NCBI GenBank assembly: GCA_014084085.1
Contig: NPFB01000099.1
Span: 133,796 to 188,954, forward strand
DNA: 55,159 nt
Direction: 5' to 3'
DNA from: Hondaea fermentalgiana
Taxonomy: Eukaryota; Sar; Bigyra; Thraustochytrida; Thraustochytriidae
The notes beneath the pieces were generated by a model, which worked only from the letters and a program-made list of their open reading frames with translations, ran no database searches and had not been told where the DNA came from. Both the position numbers and the translations under genes were made by a program. Positions 20,201 to 29,518 of the stretch are shown piece after piece (position 1 is the stretch's first letter; each line of letters opens with the position of its first letter).

Positions 20201-21104
20201 TGCAGAATCCACGTCGATCGCTCGTGCGGGACAGGCAGAAGATCTTGCAGCTCGCGAGCGACGCGATCTCATGGACGATCTAGAAACCTTGGAGTCCGAG
20301 CTCGAGCGTGCGCGGCAAAAGGCTGAAAGTGCTCATGAAGACCGGGCTGTGTTAAAGCAGCACTGTCTTGAACTGCAGCTTGAGCTTGATCGCGCAGCTG
20401 AAAAGGCAGCGCAGGCACACCGCGGGTCTCAAGATTTGCTCTATCAGGTCCAAGACAAGCTCGAGCACGCCACGACTGCTTGGGAGGAGGCTCGAATGGA
20501 GAACAAAAGGCTTCGTCGTAAGCTGCACGATGCCCGTCATAACTCCAAGAGTCTGCGAGATGTCGCGTCGGAGGCGCAGCAAGAAGCGGCGCACGCAACG
20601 GAGACCTTCCTCGCATATCAACGTGGCGCCGAGGAGCGCGCGGCGCATTTAGAGCTCTTGTTACAAGGACATCGTCGCCGCGGTGAGCCAGAGCGAAAAA
20701 AGGAAGCGGTGTCCCATCGAAGAGCGCATTCCCTCGAAGAACGATTCGCGTCGACGCGCCGCCAACTTGAAGAGTGCTCCTCTCTTGCATCTGATGTGAC
20801 CACACCCCCACCGTCCCCGCCGCCTTTTTTGACGAGTCAAAGTCATAGCTCTGGCGAAATTGCCGATTTGCGCAAGCAGCTCGACGCGGCCCACAGCGAG
20901 TTGGACGTCTTTAAGCGCCTCGATGTGTATTCTGCCTCTTTAAAACGCGGCCTTCGCTCGTACAGGCCCGAGGAGGGCCGTGGCGGGCGAGCCCACGCCA
21001 GCGCCAACGCAGGTGCCAGCGCCAGCGCCAGCGAGACGTCTCTGCCAAGTCGCAAGCGCACAGAGCGCCTGTTGCGCATTTTGCAGGAACAGCATTCCGT
21101 GTAG
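17217..21104 (+). CDS. N-terminal-motor kinesin with long coiled-coil tail
   Basis: This 1295-residue protein has a motor at residues ~5-395. The P-loop GQTSSGKT is at ~105-112, switch I is YTSSRSHTLF, and switch II is DLAGSE near 289, followed by INKSLLVLGTVINKLADG and IPFRDSKLTRLLSNSLGG. An acidic Ser/Glu insertion sits just before switch II. The motor is followed by heptad-rich coiled coil from ~395 to 1150, then a low-complexity tail. The motor sequence most resembles kinesin-7 (CENP-E type), but class assignment needs a tree. It would walk on microtubules, probably towards plus ends. The ATG at 17217 opens directly on the motor, as usual. It converges on PARN with only 101 bp between stops. 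Confidence 0.96.
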   Translation: MPRAADCRIVVGCRVRPLNEQELELGNASIWTSCGETKRIWRADDNTGKNKSGATTTTSKPTSKPFQYDHVFGQEDDNDDVYEKLGQPIISGVLDGFHGTIFAYGQTSSGKTHTLLGTAEEMGVIVHSVHDIFEYVSRAPPEMEFLIRVSYLEIYNEEVRDLLGGNTESGGLRIVDDPQKGCHVRGLKEVVVLSPDHVFELLRSGEAKRHYGATKMNYTSSRSHTLFRMVVESRTDMSEETKSSEEDEKKESVEGEKSSASDSGLGAGEDDDTSSVGKVVQVAQLNLVDLAGSERVSKTEATGARLKEGAAINKSLLVLGTVINKLADGHKGHIPFRDSKLTRLLSNSLGGNAKTAVVCTLSPAERNYDESKSTLQFASRAKTIVNKAVKNHVMDKSALLDQYKQEVAQLKLQLASGGSVVDLPELSQVRQQLREEESKRQALEAQSEQHKVALQEMRKLVLLTSKLAANPAVSGELQERIRAVADGSAPPQKVLREVEALMETAEKEQRTEDGIGEDEKLSFEQLSKILNLKRTKRKRRRLSSLCQSIVTTMAEQRKIEEVQETSQLCKDHLSVRVAQLQKNLDAMTAERDAAVTGRQSAEGKAKDVMQQLQASTEKVQELTESVVSGNTLLQETQDQLREAIQQRAQLESQLGDASARVEAASEEAVRSRKTAVLEMKAQVENLTQERAELCIRLQDAEKSQREQKSASELQLKKLSQDLANRDGIVSDLKAQVASAESDIETLRSKRDEAERELETLRNAHAQLRLDRDEMERINSLAVQRQEAQLNDLLARLEQQQSRSKTQLGSQEAQLSTLRGSVQAYEAKIRALQRENDASCARTIDQIHVRATLLDFVADLERQMQAAHDIVQVKLDCQEARLEEISQFVPHRATVFASQQELQDENTKLKSELKRLTAACSAAQDRAISLQDHLHNLQHRQQRKQQQQVQYGSRAAERLEHASDTQSAAKSASLLQRRREEALLRENEALKAKLAAAESTSIARAGQAEDLAARERRDLMDDLETLESELERARQKAESAHEDRAVLKQHCLELQLELDRAAEKAAQAHRGSQDLLYQVQDKLEHATTAWEEARMENKRLRRKLHDARHNSKSLRDVASEAQQEAAHATETFLAYQRGAEERAAHLELLLQGHRRRGEPERKKEAVSHRRAHSLEERFASTRRQLEECSSLASDVTTPPPSPPPFLTSQSHSSGEIADLRKQLDAAHSELDVFKRLDVYSASLKRGLRSYRPEEGRGGRAHASANAGASASASETSLPSRKRTERLLRILQEQHSV

Positions 21105-21205
21105 GGTGAAACTCATACAATACACAAATTATTGCCTGCTTGTCAGGCCTACGTAGTAAATTAGAAGTAGCTCAGTAAAAGTACCAACAAGATGATCACT
21201 GTCAT

Positions 21206-23122
21206 TCACGCGATGCTGCATCCGGACGTCGAATCGGAAGCGACGCGAGGTACATCCTCTTCATTCCGAGACCGCTTGGCCTCGAAAGTGTAGTCGTCCG
21301 CGCCCGTGCCCGGTTCACGACTGCGCTTACTGCTATCGGCTTCGCCACAAAAGGGAAGAATCTCGAGGTCGGCCATATCAAGTGTGTCGTCCCCGTCCGC
21401 TGCCCCTTGGGGCTTTGCGGATGAGCTCTGGCGTTTAGCACGGGCTGCTGCATTGGCGGCAAGTAGCTTGTCGCGTGCGGCGAGGGAAGGCGCCTTGTAG
21501 GCGGCGCTCGTGTCGCTCTCCCAGATGATACGCACATGCATGTTGCCGAGCACGCCCTTGATAAGTTTGTGCAGGTGATGCGACCGCGTCGAGGGATCAA
21601 AGTTGACGAGACGAACAAATCTGGTCCAGTCCGCTTCCTGGATGGGCTCGTCGAGCCGGAAACGCCCTTCCGAGTACGGCAGGCAAATTTCGTTGAATTC
21701 AGTGTGCGAGGCAAACGATGGCTTGATTGGAAGCTTGAGAAACGTCCAGGCGCGGCCAAAGACGACTCCAGTCATGAAAGCATCGTAGCCAGCTTCGTGG
21801 TGAAAATTCTCGCTGGCGTCCTGGTAGCGCGAGAACTCTGGACCCAGCTTGACGCTGGCATGATTCAGAACAGCGTCTGAAGTGGTCTTATACAGATCTC
21901 CGAGAGGCATGCTACCAACAAGGGAGCTGAGCTTCTCGTTCGACTGATAGACATGCTTGGTGTCAGCGAGCATGGGAAAGATTTCGTGCAGGTTTGCCCG
22001 AAAGTCTTCGAAGCGCTCCGGTGGAGTCCCAAAGAACTTTGCAAAGATGTGAGACATGTCCAAGAAACAGTTGTGACCAATAAAAGGCTTTTTGGCATCG
22101 CGAATACATTCAAAGACGCGCGTTAGACCCACGTTGGCTTCGAGCTCGAGGCGGTCCTTTTCCATGCTCTCCGTGATGCGCTTGCGCTCGGTGGCAGCAG
22201 CAGAGGAAGCTGACCCACTGTACGTGAGACGCAGCGCCTCGGAGCGGTGATTTCCAACATTGTCTTCGCTAAACTTGCCAACGTGCAGGTCGGGAAAAAG
22301 TCGCGCGATCTCCTGGTACAGGAAGCGCCTGCAAAACCCGTTGCACTTTTCAAGAATCACGTAGGGCTTGCCATCCGTGTCGCGTGCGTACTTTGGGTCT
22401 TCGCTGTCCCCCGAAGCGGCGTCTTCGCTTTCGGCGTTTTTGGACTTCTTCTGATCGGAGCCACCCTTTTCAGGCTTTTGGCCAGACACGTGGTCCTGGA
22501 AGGCTGCAGCCGTACGGAGGGCGCTTTGCATAGCATCGCGAGTAGGCGCGTCCCGAAAGTCCTGGAGAGATATCTGCTTCTCTTTCTGCTTGCTACTGGC
22601 GGGTGCAGGGCCCGCGTGAGAGCTAGCAAGCTTTTCCGCGAGTTTCACCTCGATTCCCTTGCGAGCCTCTTCTGCAGCGGCGCTGTCCATGTACGATACA
22701 CCCTGATTGATTGCCTTGGAAAAGTCGAATCCGCACGAGGCCAGAAAGGCAATCGAGGAAACCTGCATGACAAGACGCGCGTCTTTGGTGAGTCCGGGAA
22801 TGTGGCGTGGAAAGACCCAAAAGTTGAAGGGCTCCGCCTGGAGTGTCCAACCCCGGCCCGGAACACTCTCGTCTTCTCTGGTCTGTTTGGCGGGCGGTTT
22901 CCACGTGAAGCAGCAGACGCCCACCTGCAACATTCCAATTTGCATTCCCGCATCTCGCGTGTGCGACCAGCGTTCCTGCATGGTATTGGTCGCGCGGGGC
23001 CTGTGCTCATCGCTCACGTAGAGTCCCGACATTTCCAGGTCCACGGCCACGAAGTCGCACGCCTCGACCGCTGCCAGGACGCGCGGCAGCACGGCCTCAA
23101 AGTTCGCCTTGGTCACCTCCAT
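21206..23122 (-). CDS. PARN: Poly(A)-specific ribonuclease (PARN-type deadenylase)
   Basis: This 638-residue protein is nearly the length of human PARN (639). It is a DEDD-family 3'-5' exonuclease that removes poly(A) tails. The start MEVTKANFEAVLPRV aligns with the usual PARN start, and DFVAVDLEMSGL supplies the first acidic pair (D28, E30). FIGHNCFLDMSH carries the next Asp (D355), and HHEAGYD carries the H442/D447 pair, so all four catalytic Asp/Glu and the DEDDh His appear present. Upstream codons are open only to a TTG at 23218 and are low complexity. Residues ~170-260 form a charged insert. The C-terminal ~60 residues are Ser/Arg-rich, with no obvious extra RNA-binding domain beyond the family core. 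It is divergent from the methyltransferase gene. Confidence 0.95.
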   Translation of the reverse strand: MEVTKANFEAVLPRVLAAVEACDFVAVDLEMSGLYVSDEHRPRATNTMQERWSHTRDAGMQIGMLQVGVCCFTWKPPAKQTREDESVPGRGWTLQAEPFNFWVFPRHIPGLTKDARLVMQVSSIAFLASCGFDFSKAINQGVSYMDSAAAEEARKGIEVKLAEKLASSHAGPAPASSKQKEKQISLQDFRDAPTRDAMQSALRTAAAFQDHVSGQKPEKGGSDQKKSKNAESEDAASGDSEDPKYARDTDGKPYVILEKCNGFCRRFLYQEIARLFPDLHVGKFSEDNVGNHRSEALRLTYSGSASSAAATERKRITESMEKDRLELEANVGLTRVFECIRDAKKPFIGHNCFLDMSHIFAKFFGTPPERFEDFRANLHEIFPMLADTKHVYQSNEKLSSLVGSMPLGDLYKTTSDAVLNHASVKLGPEFSRYQDASENFHHEAGYDAFMTGVVFGRAWTFLKLPIKPSFASHTEFNEICLPYSEGRFRLDEPIQEADWTRFVRLVNFDPSTRSHHLHKLIKGVLGNMHVRIIWESDTSAAYKAPSLAARDKLLAANAAARAKRQSSSAKPQGAADGDDTLDMADLEILPFCGEADSSKRSREPGTGADDYTFEAKRSRNEEDVPRVASDSTSGCSIA

Positions 23123-23274
23123 CTTTCCTCTCCCTGCCTGCTGCGCGCGCCGCCGTCTGCCGCTCTGCCGCGCCCGCTGCCGGGCGCCTCGCCGTTCTTC
23201 ATCTGCCTGCAAAGCCAACCAGCTATACTAGCTAGCTATACGCACGTGTTGACCCTGTCAGGCAGAGACAGACC

Positions 23275-23340
23275 ATGGGCGGGAAGAGGAGGCGGATCGT
23301 GGTGGAGAAGAACTTGAAGAAGAAGATGGATGAAGAGGCG

Positions 23341-23371
<31 letters not shown>

Positions 23372-23430
23372 GAGGAGAAGAGCAAGAGCAACTCGACGAT
23401 GAGAGGAAAGAAGCAGTTGGGAGACGGTGA
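23275..23430 (+). CDS. Doubtful 51-codon ORF, possible first exon
   Basis: The frame starts MGGKRRRIVVEKNLKKKMDE, runs through eight Ala encoded by GCA repeats, then an acidic stretch, and ends GRR before a TGA. The stop overlaps a splice-donor-like sequence (ACG|GTGAGC). Joining it to a CTGCAG acceptor near 23536 would continue an open frame to about 23873. I see no homology, and the other genes here are intronless, so this is a low-confidence entry. Confidence 0.18.
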
Positions 23431-23587
23431 GCCGCAATGAGCACGGAGAGAGAGACCACTAGCCTAGGGCCGATTTTACTTGCCTGGTTGACGATGATGA
23501 TGATGATGATGGTGAAGTGAATCAATCACTCTGCAGCGTCATCCTCTTTGAGTTCTTCGCATCGCAAACAGTGATGTCTTCTCGCCA

Positions 23588-23645
23588 AAGGCCGTGCCAG
23601 AAGGCCGTGCCAGAACATCGTGCCAGAAGGCCGTACCAGAAGGCC
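23588..23645. repeat. 13-bp minisatellite, 4.5 copies
   Basis: AAGGCCGTGCCAG is repeated at 23588, 23601, 23614 and 23627 with three substitutions, plus a partial fifth copy. It lies in the PARN/methyltransferase divergent region. Confidence 0.85.
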
Positions 23646-24228
23646 TCTTCATTTGGTGCACACTGTCGTCAGGCTGCCACCCCCTCAAGAATTCGCGTCC
23701 CATTGAGGGCCCACGGTCTTTTCCCTGTCACACAGCTGCAGCAAGTTGTCGTTCACGCGTATAGTACCGCGCCGGGATCTTCTTCATCCTTCGGGCTGGC
23801 TTGGATCTTCGAGCGAGTTGGCTGCGCAGAGTTGTGGCACGGCCGTTCCACCGCACGAGCTGCAATTGACTAGCGGCAGCCAGCCCTGGCAGGCCGTCCG
23901 GCGCAAGATCCCCAGCTTGCAGCATCTTCGATCTGCACTGATCTTGCCGGGCCTTCCTCTGAATATACCCTTTCTCCAGGAGAGGGGACCTGGCACAGCG
24001 ATTAGTACAACGTGGCCGAGGCGACGTGTTGAGGCGAGTTGAGGCGGCTGGGCTCGAATCCGAGGTTTGGGCAAATTCCGATCGCGCCGCCCCGAGACGC
24101 AGGATCGCGACTGCGACTGCGAGCAGCAGCAGCAGCATAAGCAAGAAGAGTAAGAGCAGCGAGGATCACGGAGAGACGCACGGGGGAGTGAGTCGCACAA
24201 GCGAAGGCAGGCAAGCAAGCAAGCGAAG

Positions 24229-25140
24229 ATGGCGGCGGCGAACCTGCGCATGCTGGGCGAGGAGCCCGTGGAGATCGATGGGAAACGCTACACCGTGCGG
24301 CAGGACATGGTCCGCGGGCCCAAGCCGAAGGAAGGGCTCGGCTTCTTCAATGCCGCGGTGCTGGGCGGCGCTCTTGCTACGTTGGCCGTGTCGCGGAGAG
24401 CGAGACTGGCAGCCGCGACGACGGCCGGCGGCCTCGGGGCGAGCCTTGCTCTCCTTTATGTGGTCATGAAGAACTCCAAGGAGGCGAGTGACGCCGTGGT
24501 GTCCAGACTGATCCCAGCCGCTTGCGAAGGCATGGACAAGGCCATGCGTAATATCAAAAAGGAGCTCCTCAAGGACATGAAGGGCGATGTGCTCGACTTT
24601 GGCTCAGGGGACGGACAGTATCTCGAGTACGTTGCCAAGCAAGGCCCTGCCGTGACTTCGGTGACCAGCCTCGAGCCCCTCGCCAAATTCCACCCAAAGA
24701 TTGAAGCGCGCGCCGAGAGGCTCCAGCTGCCCTTCAAGGGCGTCTATCCTAAGTTCTCCTCGGACATGGTGCGCGAGCGCGGCACCGAGCTGTACGATTT
24801 CATCATTCTTGGCAACGTTCTCTGCGAAGTTCCCGATCAAAAGGCTGCAGTGGGCGACCTCTTCCAAATGCTCCGCCCTGGTGGCAAATTGTACTTTATT
24901 GAGCACGTGGCCCACGAACCTGGGACGATTTCGAATGTTGTCCAGCGCTGGATTGATCCTGTGTGGAGCGTCATTTCTGGCGGCTGCCATTGCGATCGCG
25001 AATCACTCAAGGCGCTGCGCTCTGTGCCTTGGGATCTCTTTGCATGGGACATGTACACGGCGACTCCCATTCTTGGACGCATTCAAGTCGGCATTGCTGT
25101 CAAGCCTTCTGGAACTCAGTCGGGCAACGCGAAACTCTAA
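24229..25140 (+). CDS. METTL7-like membrane-anchored SAM methyltransferase
   Basis: This 303-residue class I methyltransferase has SAM-binding motif I VLDFGSGDGQYLEY at ~121-134. Later motifs YDFIILGNVLCEVPDQ and MLRPGGKLYFIEHVAHEP are also present. The C-terminal SGGCHCDRESLKALRS resembles the DGC-x-x-R element of the METTL7/TMT1 (alkyl thiol methyltransferase) group. Hydrophobic stretches at ~38-85 would anchor it to a membrane such as ER or lipid droplet. The ATG at 24229 has the context GAAGATGGC. Family-level assignment is good; substrate is inferred only from resemblance. It converges on the prominin-like gene. Confidence 0.88.
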   Translation: MAAANLRMLGEEPVEIDGKRYTVRQDMVRGPKPKEGLGFFNAAVLGGALATLAVSRRARLAAATTAGGLGASLALLYVVMKNSKEASDAVVSRLIPAACEGMDKAMRNIKKELLKDMKGDVLDFGSGDGQYLEYVAKQGPAVTSVTSLEPLAKFHPKIEARAERLQLPFKGVYPKFSSDMVRERGTELYDFIILGNVLCEVPDQKAAVGDLFQMLRPGGKLYFIEHVAHEPGTISNVVQRWIDPVWSVISGGCHCDRESLKALRSVPWDLFAWDMYTATPILGRIQVGIAVKPSGTQSGNAKL

Positions 25141-25351
25141 GTGTTTCGCACGAACGAACGAGAACGTGTTCAGACTATTCTCTCTCTCTCTTTCCTTTCT
25201 TTTTCTCATTCGCACACACTTGAGCAGCAGCAGCTAAAAATTCAATCCAACATGCTACTTTTCATTTGCTCTCTACAGTTAGATCCTGATTCTACTTGTT
25301 TTGCCAAATGGGCTCTTGCTTGGCGTCAGGCCCTCCTCCTTGTCTCTCGCT

Positions 25352-28300
25352 TCAGGGGCAGGGCGGAACGCCTTCACTGGGTGTTGTAGGCGGCGAAGGT
25401 TTGATCGAAGATTGCCTTCGTCCCGCAGCATCCTGGTGCATGGGCTGCGGGCATGTTGCCTGTGCTCGAGACTGCGGTGGCGACGCCTGCACAAGAGTCC
25501 TCGCCCGTGCACGTGCGAGGGGCTGTGGCCGATACTCGTTGACACAAAGCAAAGCGGGCCCCACCGTCCCAACCACACCCAGTGCAAATGTGAGCCAGGG
25601 GGCGACAAGCCAAAACACAGTATCCGTAAGCTCACAGCAAATCGGTTCCTTGATGGTCGTGAACATTAGCGCGAATGCCTCACAATCGAAGATGACTGAG
25701 GCATCGGCGATAATGCGACCGGTACTTGAAATAACCTCCTCTAGCACTTCCTCAGCGGTCATATCAAAACTTATGCCAAGCAGGACCGTCTCATTCCCCT
25801 CGCCCAAGTATGGACGAAGCGCACTTGCCAGAAGTGGGCCCGTGACTTTACCAACGTGGTCCCATAGCTGAGAGATGGGCTCCTGCGGATTCTCCCAGTC
25901 TTCACTCTCGAGATTTGCAACGCTCAACCCAGAGCACTCGACAAGCGCAGATTGCAGTAATTGATCGAGATCCAGATCGATCCGAACCTCACCGAGTATT
26001 TCGACCGAACAAAAAATCTCTCCATCCTGGGCGCGGCGTACACCGAGGCCGAGCTCGTCGCAGAGATTGGCCTCCATTTCACGCACATTGGCCAGAATGG
26101 CGGGCTCAACATATTCACAAAAGTCGCCCATCGCCAGCAGCACCGGAATTCCGACGGCCACCACGGCAAACATGACGGGCGCCACAAGACAGCCCGTCAC
26201 GACAAATGGCGCTGTCAATCTGTTGCCCAAGGCCGAGCAGCAGAGAGCAAGGAAGGCAAAGCCCACCAAGACCATAGGAAACGCAAAGAGGACAAGGTAG
26301 ACGCTTCGTAAACTCGGAAACCCTGCCATGATTGGATGCACATTCAGCGCCTCAATCGTGTTGACCAAACACTCGTCCATGAAACAGAGCGCGTCATTTG
26401 CGTACGTGTCCACGACGGTGCCAGTGTTCGGATCAAGAACACCTTGCAGTCCAAGGAGCGTTGTCTCCGACGTGCGGTATTCTTCAAAGGCAGATATGTT
26501 CGTCCATTGTGCCGGAAGATCCACGAACTGGCCTGCAACTGTCAAAAGATAGAACCACGACCCGCGAGGAAGCGCTTGCTCGCTGTAGTCGCGGTCAGCT
26601 GCGGCTTCGAGAGCGCTCAAAAATGCGCTCGAGTTCCGGACAAGGGAACCCACATACCCGAGGTCGACCACTTCGAAGAGTTCGCGCAAGCTGCTCGATC
26701 CGCGTCGATCTACGACATTTGCAAACGTCGCACTGTCGTCATCGTCATTCTCTGCATTGTCGTCAAGCACTTCATCTTCTTCCTCGAGGATGACGAGGTC
26801 TGTAAAGTGCGAGAAGATAAGGTCCAACGTGTCGGCCCATGAAACAAAGGTGTCCGGGAAACCATACATGTCCAAATCTCGAGACAGTTCCTCTTCGCGA
26901 AGAGAGGACAGAAAGTCGACCAAGTCATGTACGACAAACTCGCTCATGCTTGACGTAACGGCGCTTGTGAGGGAGAACTCTGCACTCAGGCTCTCTTCTT
27001 CCTCAAAGACGAAACTCGTCCGAACGAGGATATCTCGCGTCGTCTCAATATCGACGAGAATAACAGCAAGATTTTGTGCCGTGATATTTGTTCCTTCCGT
27101 GATGTTGATTGCAAGAAGCGCAGTCTCTGCTTCGTCGTGCGCAAGGTCGGCCGCAGCGGCCTCGCCAACCACCTCCTCAACGGCCTCGGGGATCTCCAGC
27201 ATTCGTTGCAATGCGATAGTCACTTCTTGCAAGGCAGGCGCTCGCGTGTGATTGAAGTGGGTGAGAGCACCGAGTGCGTCCGCGAGCTTGCCGTCCGCAT
27301 CATTCGCATCACTCGACTCACAGTCGATTTCACTGGCGACACATGCTTCGACGAGCGATTCAATGGCATCGAGAGCTTCGTCAAGGGTTGAAAGAGCCAA
27401 TCTGTACGTCGCCAGGGAACTCGACTCGAGAGCAACTTGGGCGCTTTGGAGAAGGTCTCTGGTACCAGCGAGAAGAGTTTCCATCCTCGCGATAATCGAT
27501 AATAGCTCGCGCAGCAAGTCCGCGATGTGGCCTACAGCAAACGCGGTGTGCTGCAGGCCCGCTGCGCGCCCACGAAGATCGTAAATGGCCCCTGCCAAAA
27601 GAAGCATCGACTCTGAATTGACAACCAACGATTCGTTGGTGCCTGCCACAATCTCCACCGCGAGAGAACCATGAGCGCACTTTGACCGCAGCAAGCTCCA
27701 CGCTGTTGCGTTCAAGTCTTCCTCCGATTGCGAAACGTCCATACTCGCAAGGGGCTCGAGCGCAGTTAACAACTCTGAGATCTTCACAATCTCTATACCT
27801 TGTTGCCATTGCTGAAGCAGCGACTCATCCTGAAGTTGCGAAGAAATTGACTCGAGTTCGTCAAGAAGGTCTTGCACCGTTGTGTCCAAGGGCCATTTGG
27901 ACGAATTGGTCGTGAGCGGAAGTTGAGCAAGTTGGGCACGAAAGCTCGCCAGAGCGCGCAACGTTTCGTTGGCGTTATCGTAGCGACTTGACGAGACCGC
28001 ATATTCATCGAGAGCGGCGGAGAGGTTGACGATATTCGCAGCTTTTGCTTCGGAGAAGATCGTTAGCATAGACTCCAGATGCTCGCTCGTCGCTTCGTTG
28101 ACGCCAGGTGTCGTGGACATTGGTGGTAGCGCTAGAAATGCCGCTGATCCATGATGGCTTACGTTCATCGCATGAGGAACATCGAGATCTGCGAGCTGAA
28201 CTGCGTCTTGAAAAGTGTCAAAGAAGTCATGCGCTCTGGTAGAGGCGTTGGGAATGACCATTTGCGTCAACGAGTCGAGACAGAAAAAGGCGCGACTGAC

Positions 28301-29518
28301 TTCTGGCAAGTCAAGAGTACTGTTAAAAGTCTCGATTGCGGCAACAGTAGACCTTCCTCCCACGGTAACGAGAGCAGTGCGGACGATGGAGGGGACACTG
28401 CGCACAAGGGCTGCTGTGCCATTGGGCAGCGACACAATGAGATGCTTTTGCGCTTCCACAAATGTTTCGAAGCCGCGCTTGTCGCCAAGAATGATCATGG
28501 TTAAAAAGACGAGAATGAAGATGCCCATGAGGGAAAAGCCCGACACGTACGCTGGAAGCGCGCATCTGCTGGTCCTTGGCGCCGTTTGCAGCGCCATCGA
28601 CTCGGTCTGAAAGTCTTCGCTGGTGTTGCCCATGCTGCTAGTGCTACTACTGCTGGAATGACGAAAGCTTATGGCCCAACTCGGACTGGACAAGACTGAC
28701 TGCGAGTCTGGAGAGGGATCACTCTCCTCGTCATGACGAAAACTCGAGGCACGAATGGAACCGAGGACGGCGCCCCGACTCGAGGGTGTGACCGACGCGT
28801 GTTCTGGAGCCTCATTGGGCGAATTTAGCATGGGAGGATTGAGTGTCGTTGGCGTGGGGCTAGTTTCGGCCGACTCTGTTCCAGAATGACGAAAGCTTGT
28901 TGCCCATCCCTCTTCCACAGCTGTGAGATCGCGGCGGAAGCTTGTCCGATTTGGCATTGTAGGACGTCCACCAGAAGGGTGTTCGCGGTCGCCCATCCCA
29001 CACTCTTGTTGATGGGCGCGTTCACATGCACTTGGGGCTTCTCTCGCTGTGCTCGTAAGACTGCTTCTCTCAGCCCAAACACCATCCTCGTCGGAACTCA
29101 CGAGGCAAGCTTTACAGCAGCGGCGAAGGAGATAAACGAGAAGAAATAGGAGACATAGGCCGGCGAGCACGGCGAAGATGAATGCGTAGAGAAGATAGCT
29201 TTGCACAATGCGCGCCCAAGTCGTTGGGTCTTCCTGCGCGGTGTAGAGAACACTAAAGTCGAGAGCACCCGAGTCCGAGGCAATGCCGAGAAGGTCCCAA
29301 GGCGATGCAATGCAGACGGCGGTTGCAGTTGTGGGCGCAAAGGTAGGCGACTGTGTCACATTCCATATGCCGGTGTCCTCATCCTCGCACATGACGAGGA
29401 GACCTTCTGCGAGAGCCCAGCTCCTCTCCACGCCTCTCATGGACAGGTCAAAGCGGGGAAGGCCTTGCATGGCCGACGGTCCGGCGCATAGCCCTTGGAG
29501 CACGCCATGTTCGTCCAT
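25352..29518 (-). CDS. Large five-span membrane protein with prominin-like topology
   Basis: This 1388-residue protein starts at the ATG at 29518 (MDEHGVLQGLCAGPS); further upstream the frame is open only to a GTG. Hydrophobic spans lie near 103-130, 325-345, 1070-1093, 1102-1132 and 1300-1325. The pattern is TM1, loop, TM2, very large external loop (~720 residues, helical, many N-x-S/T sites), TM3-TM4 close together, second external loop, TM5 and a tail. That is the prominin layout, with a Cys-rich stretch (RRCCKACL) just after TM1. The first intracellular loop is enlarged (~195 residues, Ser-rich) and holds four SFR[RH] motifs. No clear signal peptide is seen. Prominins shape membrane protrusions; membership here rests on topology, not on a sequence match, and tweety-like proteins are an alternative. 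Confidence 0.72.
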   Translation of the reverse strand: MDEHGVLQGLCAGPSAMQGLPRFDLSMRGVERSWALAEGLLVMCEDEDTGIWNVTQSPTFAPTTATAVCIASPWDLLGIASDSGALDFSVLYTAQEDPTTWARIVQSYLLYAFIFAVLAGLCLLFLLVYLLRRCCKACLVSSDEDGVWAERSSLTSTAREAPSACERAHQQECGMGDREHPSGGRPTMPNRTSFRRDLTAVEEGWATSFRHSGTESAETSPTPTTLNPPMLNSPNEAPEHASVTPSSRGAVLGSIRASSFRHDEESDPSPDSQSVLSSPSWAISFRHSSSSSTSSMGNTSEDFQTESMALQTAPRTSRCALPAYVSGFSLMGIFILVFLTMIILGDKRGFETFVEAQKHLIVSLPNGTAALVRSVPSIVRTALVTVGGRSTVAAIETFNSTLDLPEVSRAFFCLDSLTQMVIPNASTRAHDFFDTFQDAVQLADLDVPHAMNVSHHGSAAFLALPPMSTTPGVNEATSEHLESMLTIFSEAKAANIVNLSAALDEYAVSSSRYDNANETLRALASFRAQLAQLPLTTNSSKWPLDTTVQDLLDELESISSQLQDESLLQQWQQGIEIVKISELLTALEPLASMDVSQSEEDLNATAWSLLRSKCAHGSLAVEIVAGTNESLVVNSESMLLLAGAIYDLRGRAAGLQHTAFAVGHIADLLRELLSIIARMETLLAGTRDLLQSAQVALESSSLATYRLALSTLDEALDAIESLVEACVASEIDCESSDANDADGKLADALGALTHFNHTRAPALQEVTIALQRMLEIPEAVEEVVGEAAAADLAHDEAETALLAINITEGTNITAQNLAVILVDIETTRDILVRTSFVFEEEESLSAEFSLTSAVTSSMSEFVVHDLVDFLSSLREEELSRDLDMYGFPDTFVSWADTLDLIFSHFTDLVILEEEDEVLDDNAENDDDDSATFANVVDRRGSSSLRELFEVVDLGYVGSLVRNSSAFLSALEAAADRDYSEQALPRGSWFYLLTVAGQFVDLPAQWTNISAFEEYRTSETTLLGLQGVLDPNTGTVVDTYANDALCFMDECLVNTIEALNVHPIMAGFPSLRSVYLVLFAFPMVLVGFAFLALCCSALGNRLTAPFVVTGCLVAPVMFAVVAVGIPVLLAMGDFCEYVEPAILANVREMEANLCDELGLGVRRAQDGEIFCSVEILGEVRIDLDLDQLLQSALVECSGLSVANLESEDWENPQEPISQLWDHVGKVTGPLLASALRPYLGEGNETVLLGISFDMTAEEVLEEVISSTGRIIADASVIFDCEAFALMFTTIKEPICCELTDTVFWLVAPWLTFALGVVGTVGPALLCVNEYRPQPLARARARTLVQASPPQSRAQATCPQPMHQDAAGRRQSSIKPSPPTTPSEGVPPCP

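Larger units (their letters stand above)
23123..24228. other. Divergent region PARN / methyltransferase, repeat-rich
   Basis: This 1.1-kb region contains a GCA triplet run (23339-23368), CCTAGG at 23463, a GAT run (23493-23510), a 13-bp minisatellite (23588-23645) and a short candidate ORF at 23275. The remainder looks non-coding and presumably includes both promoters. Confidence 0.5.

Noticed and set aside
22247..23317. 356-codon plus-strand frame opposite PARN
   Set aside because: It is antisense to a certain gene and lacks motifs. Its end overlaps the small candidate ORF only by chance.
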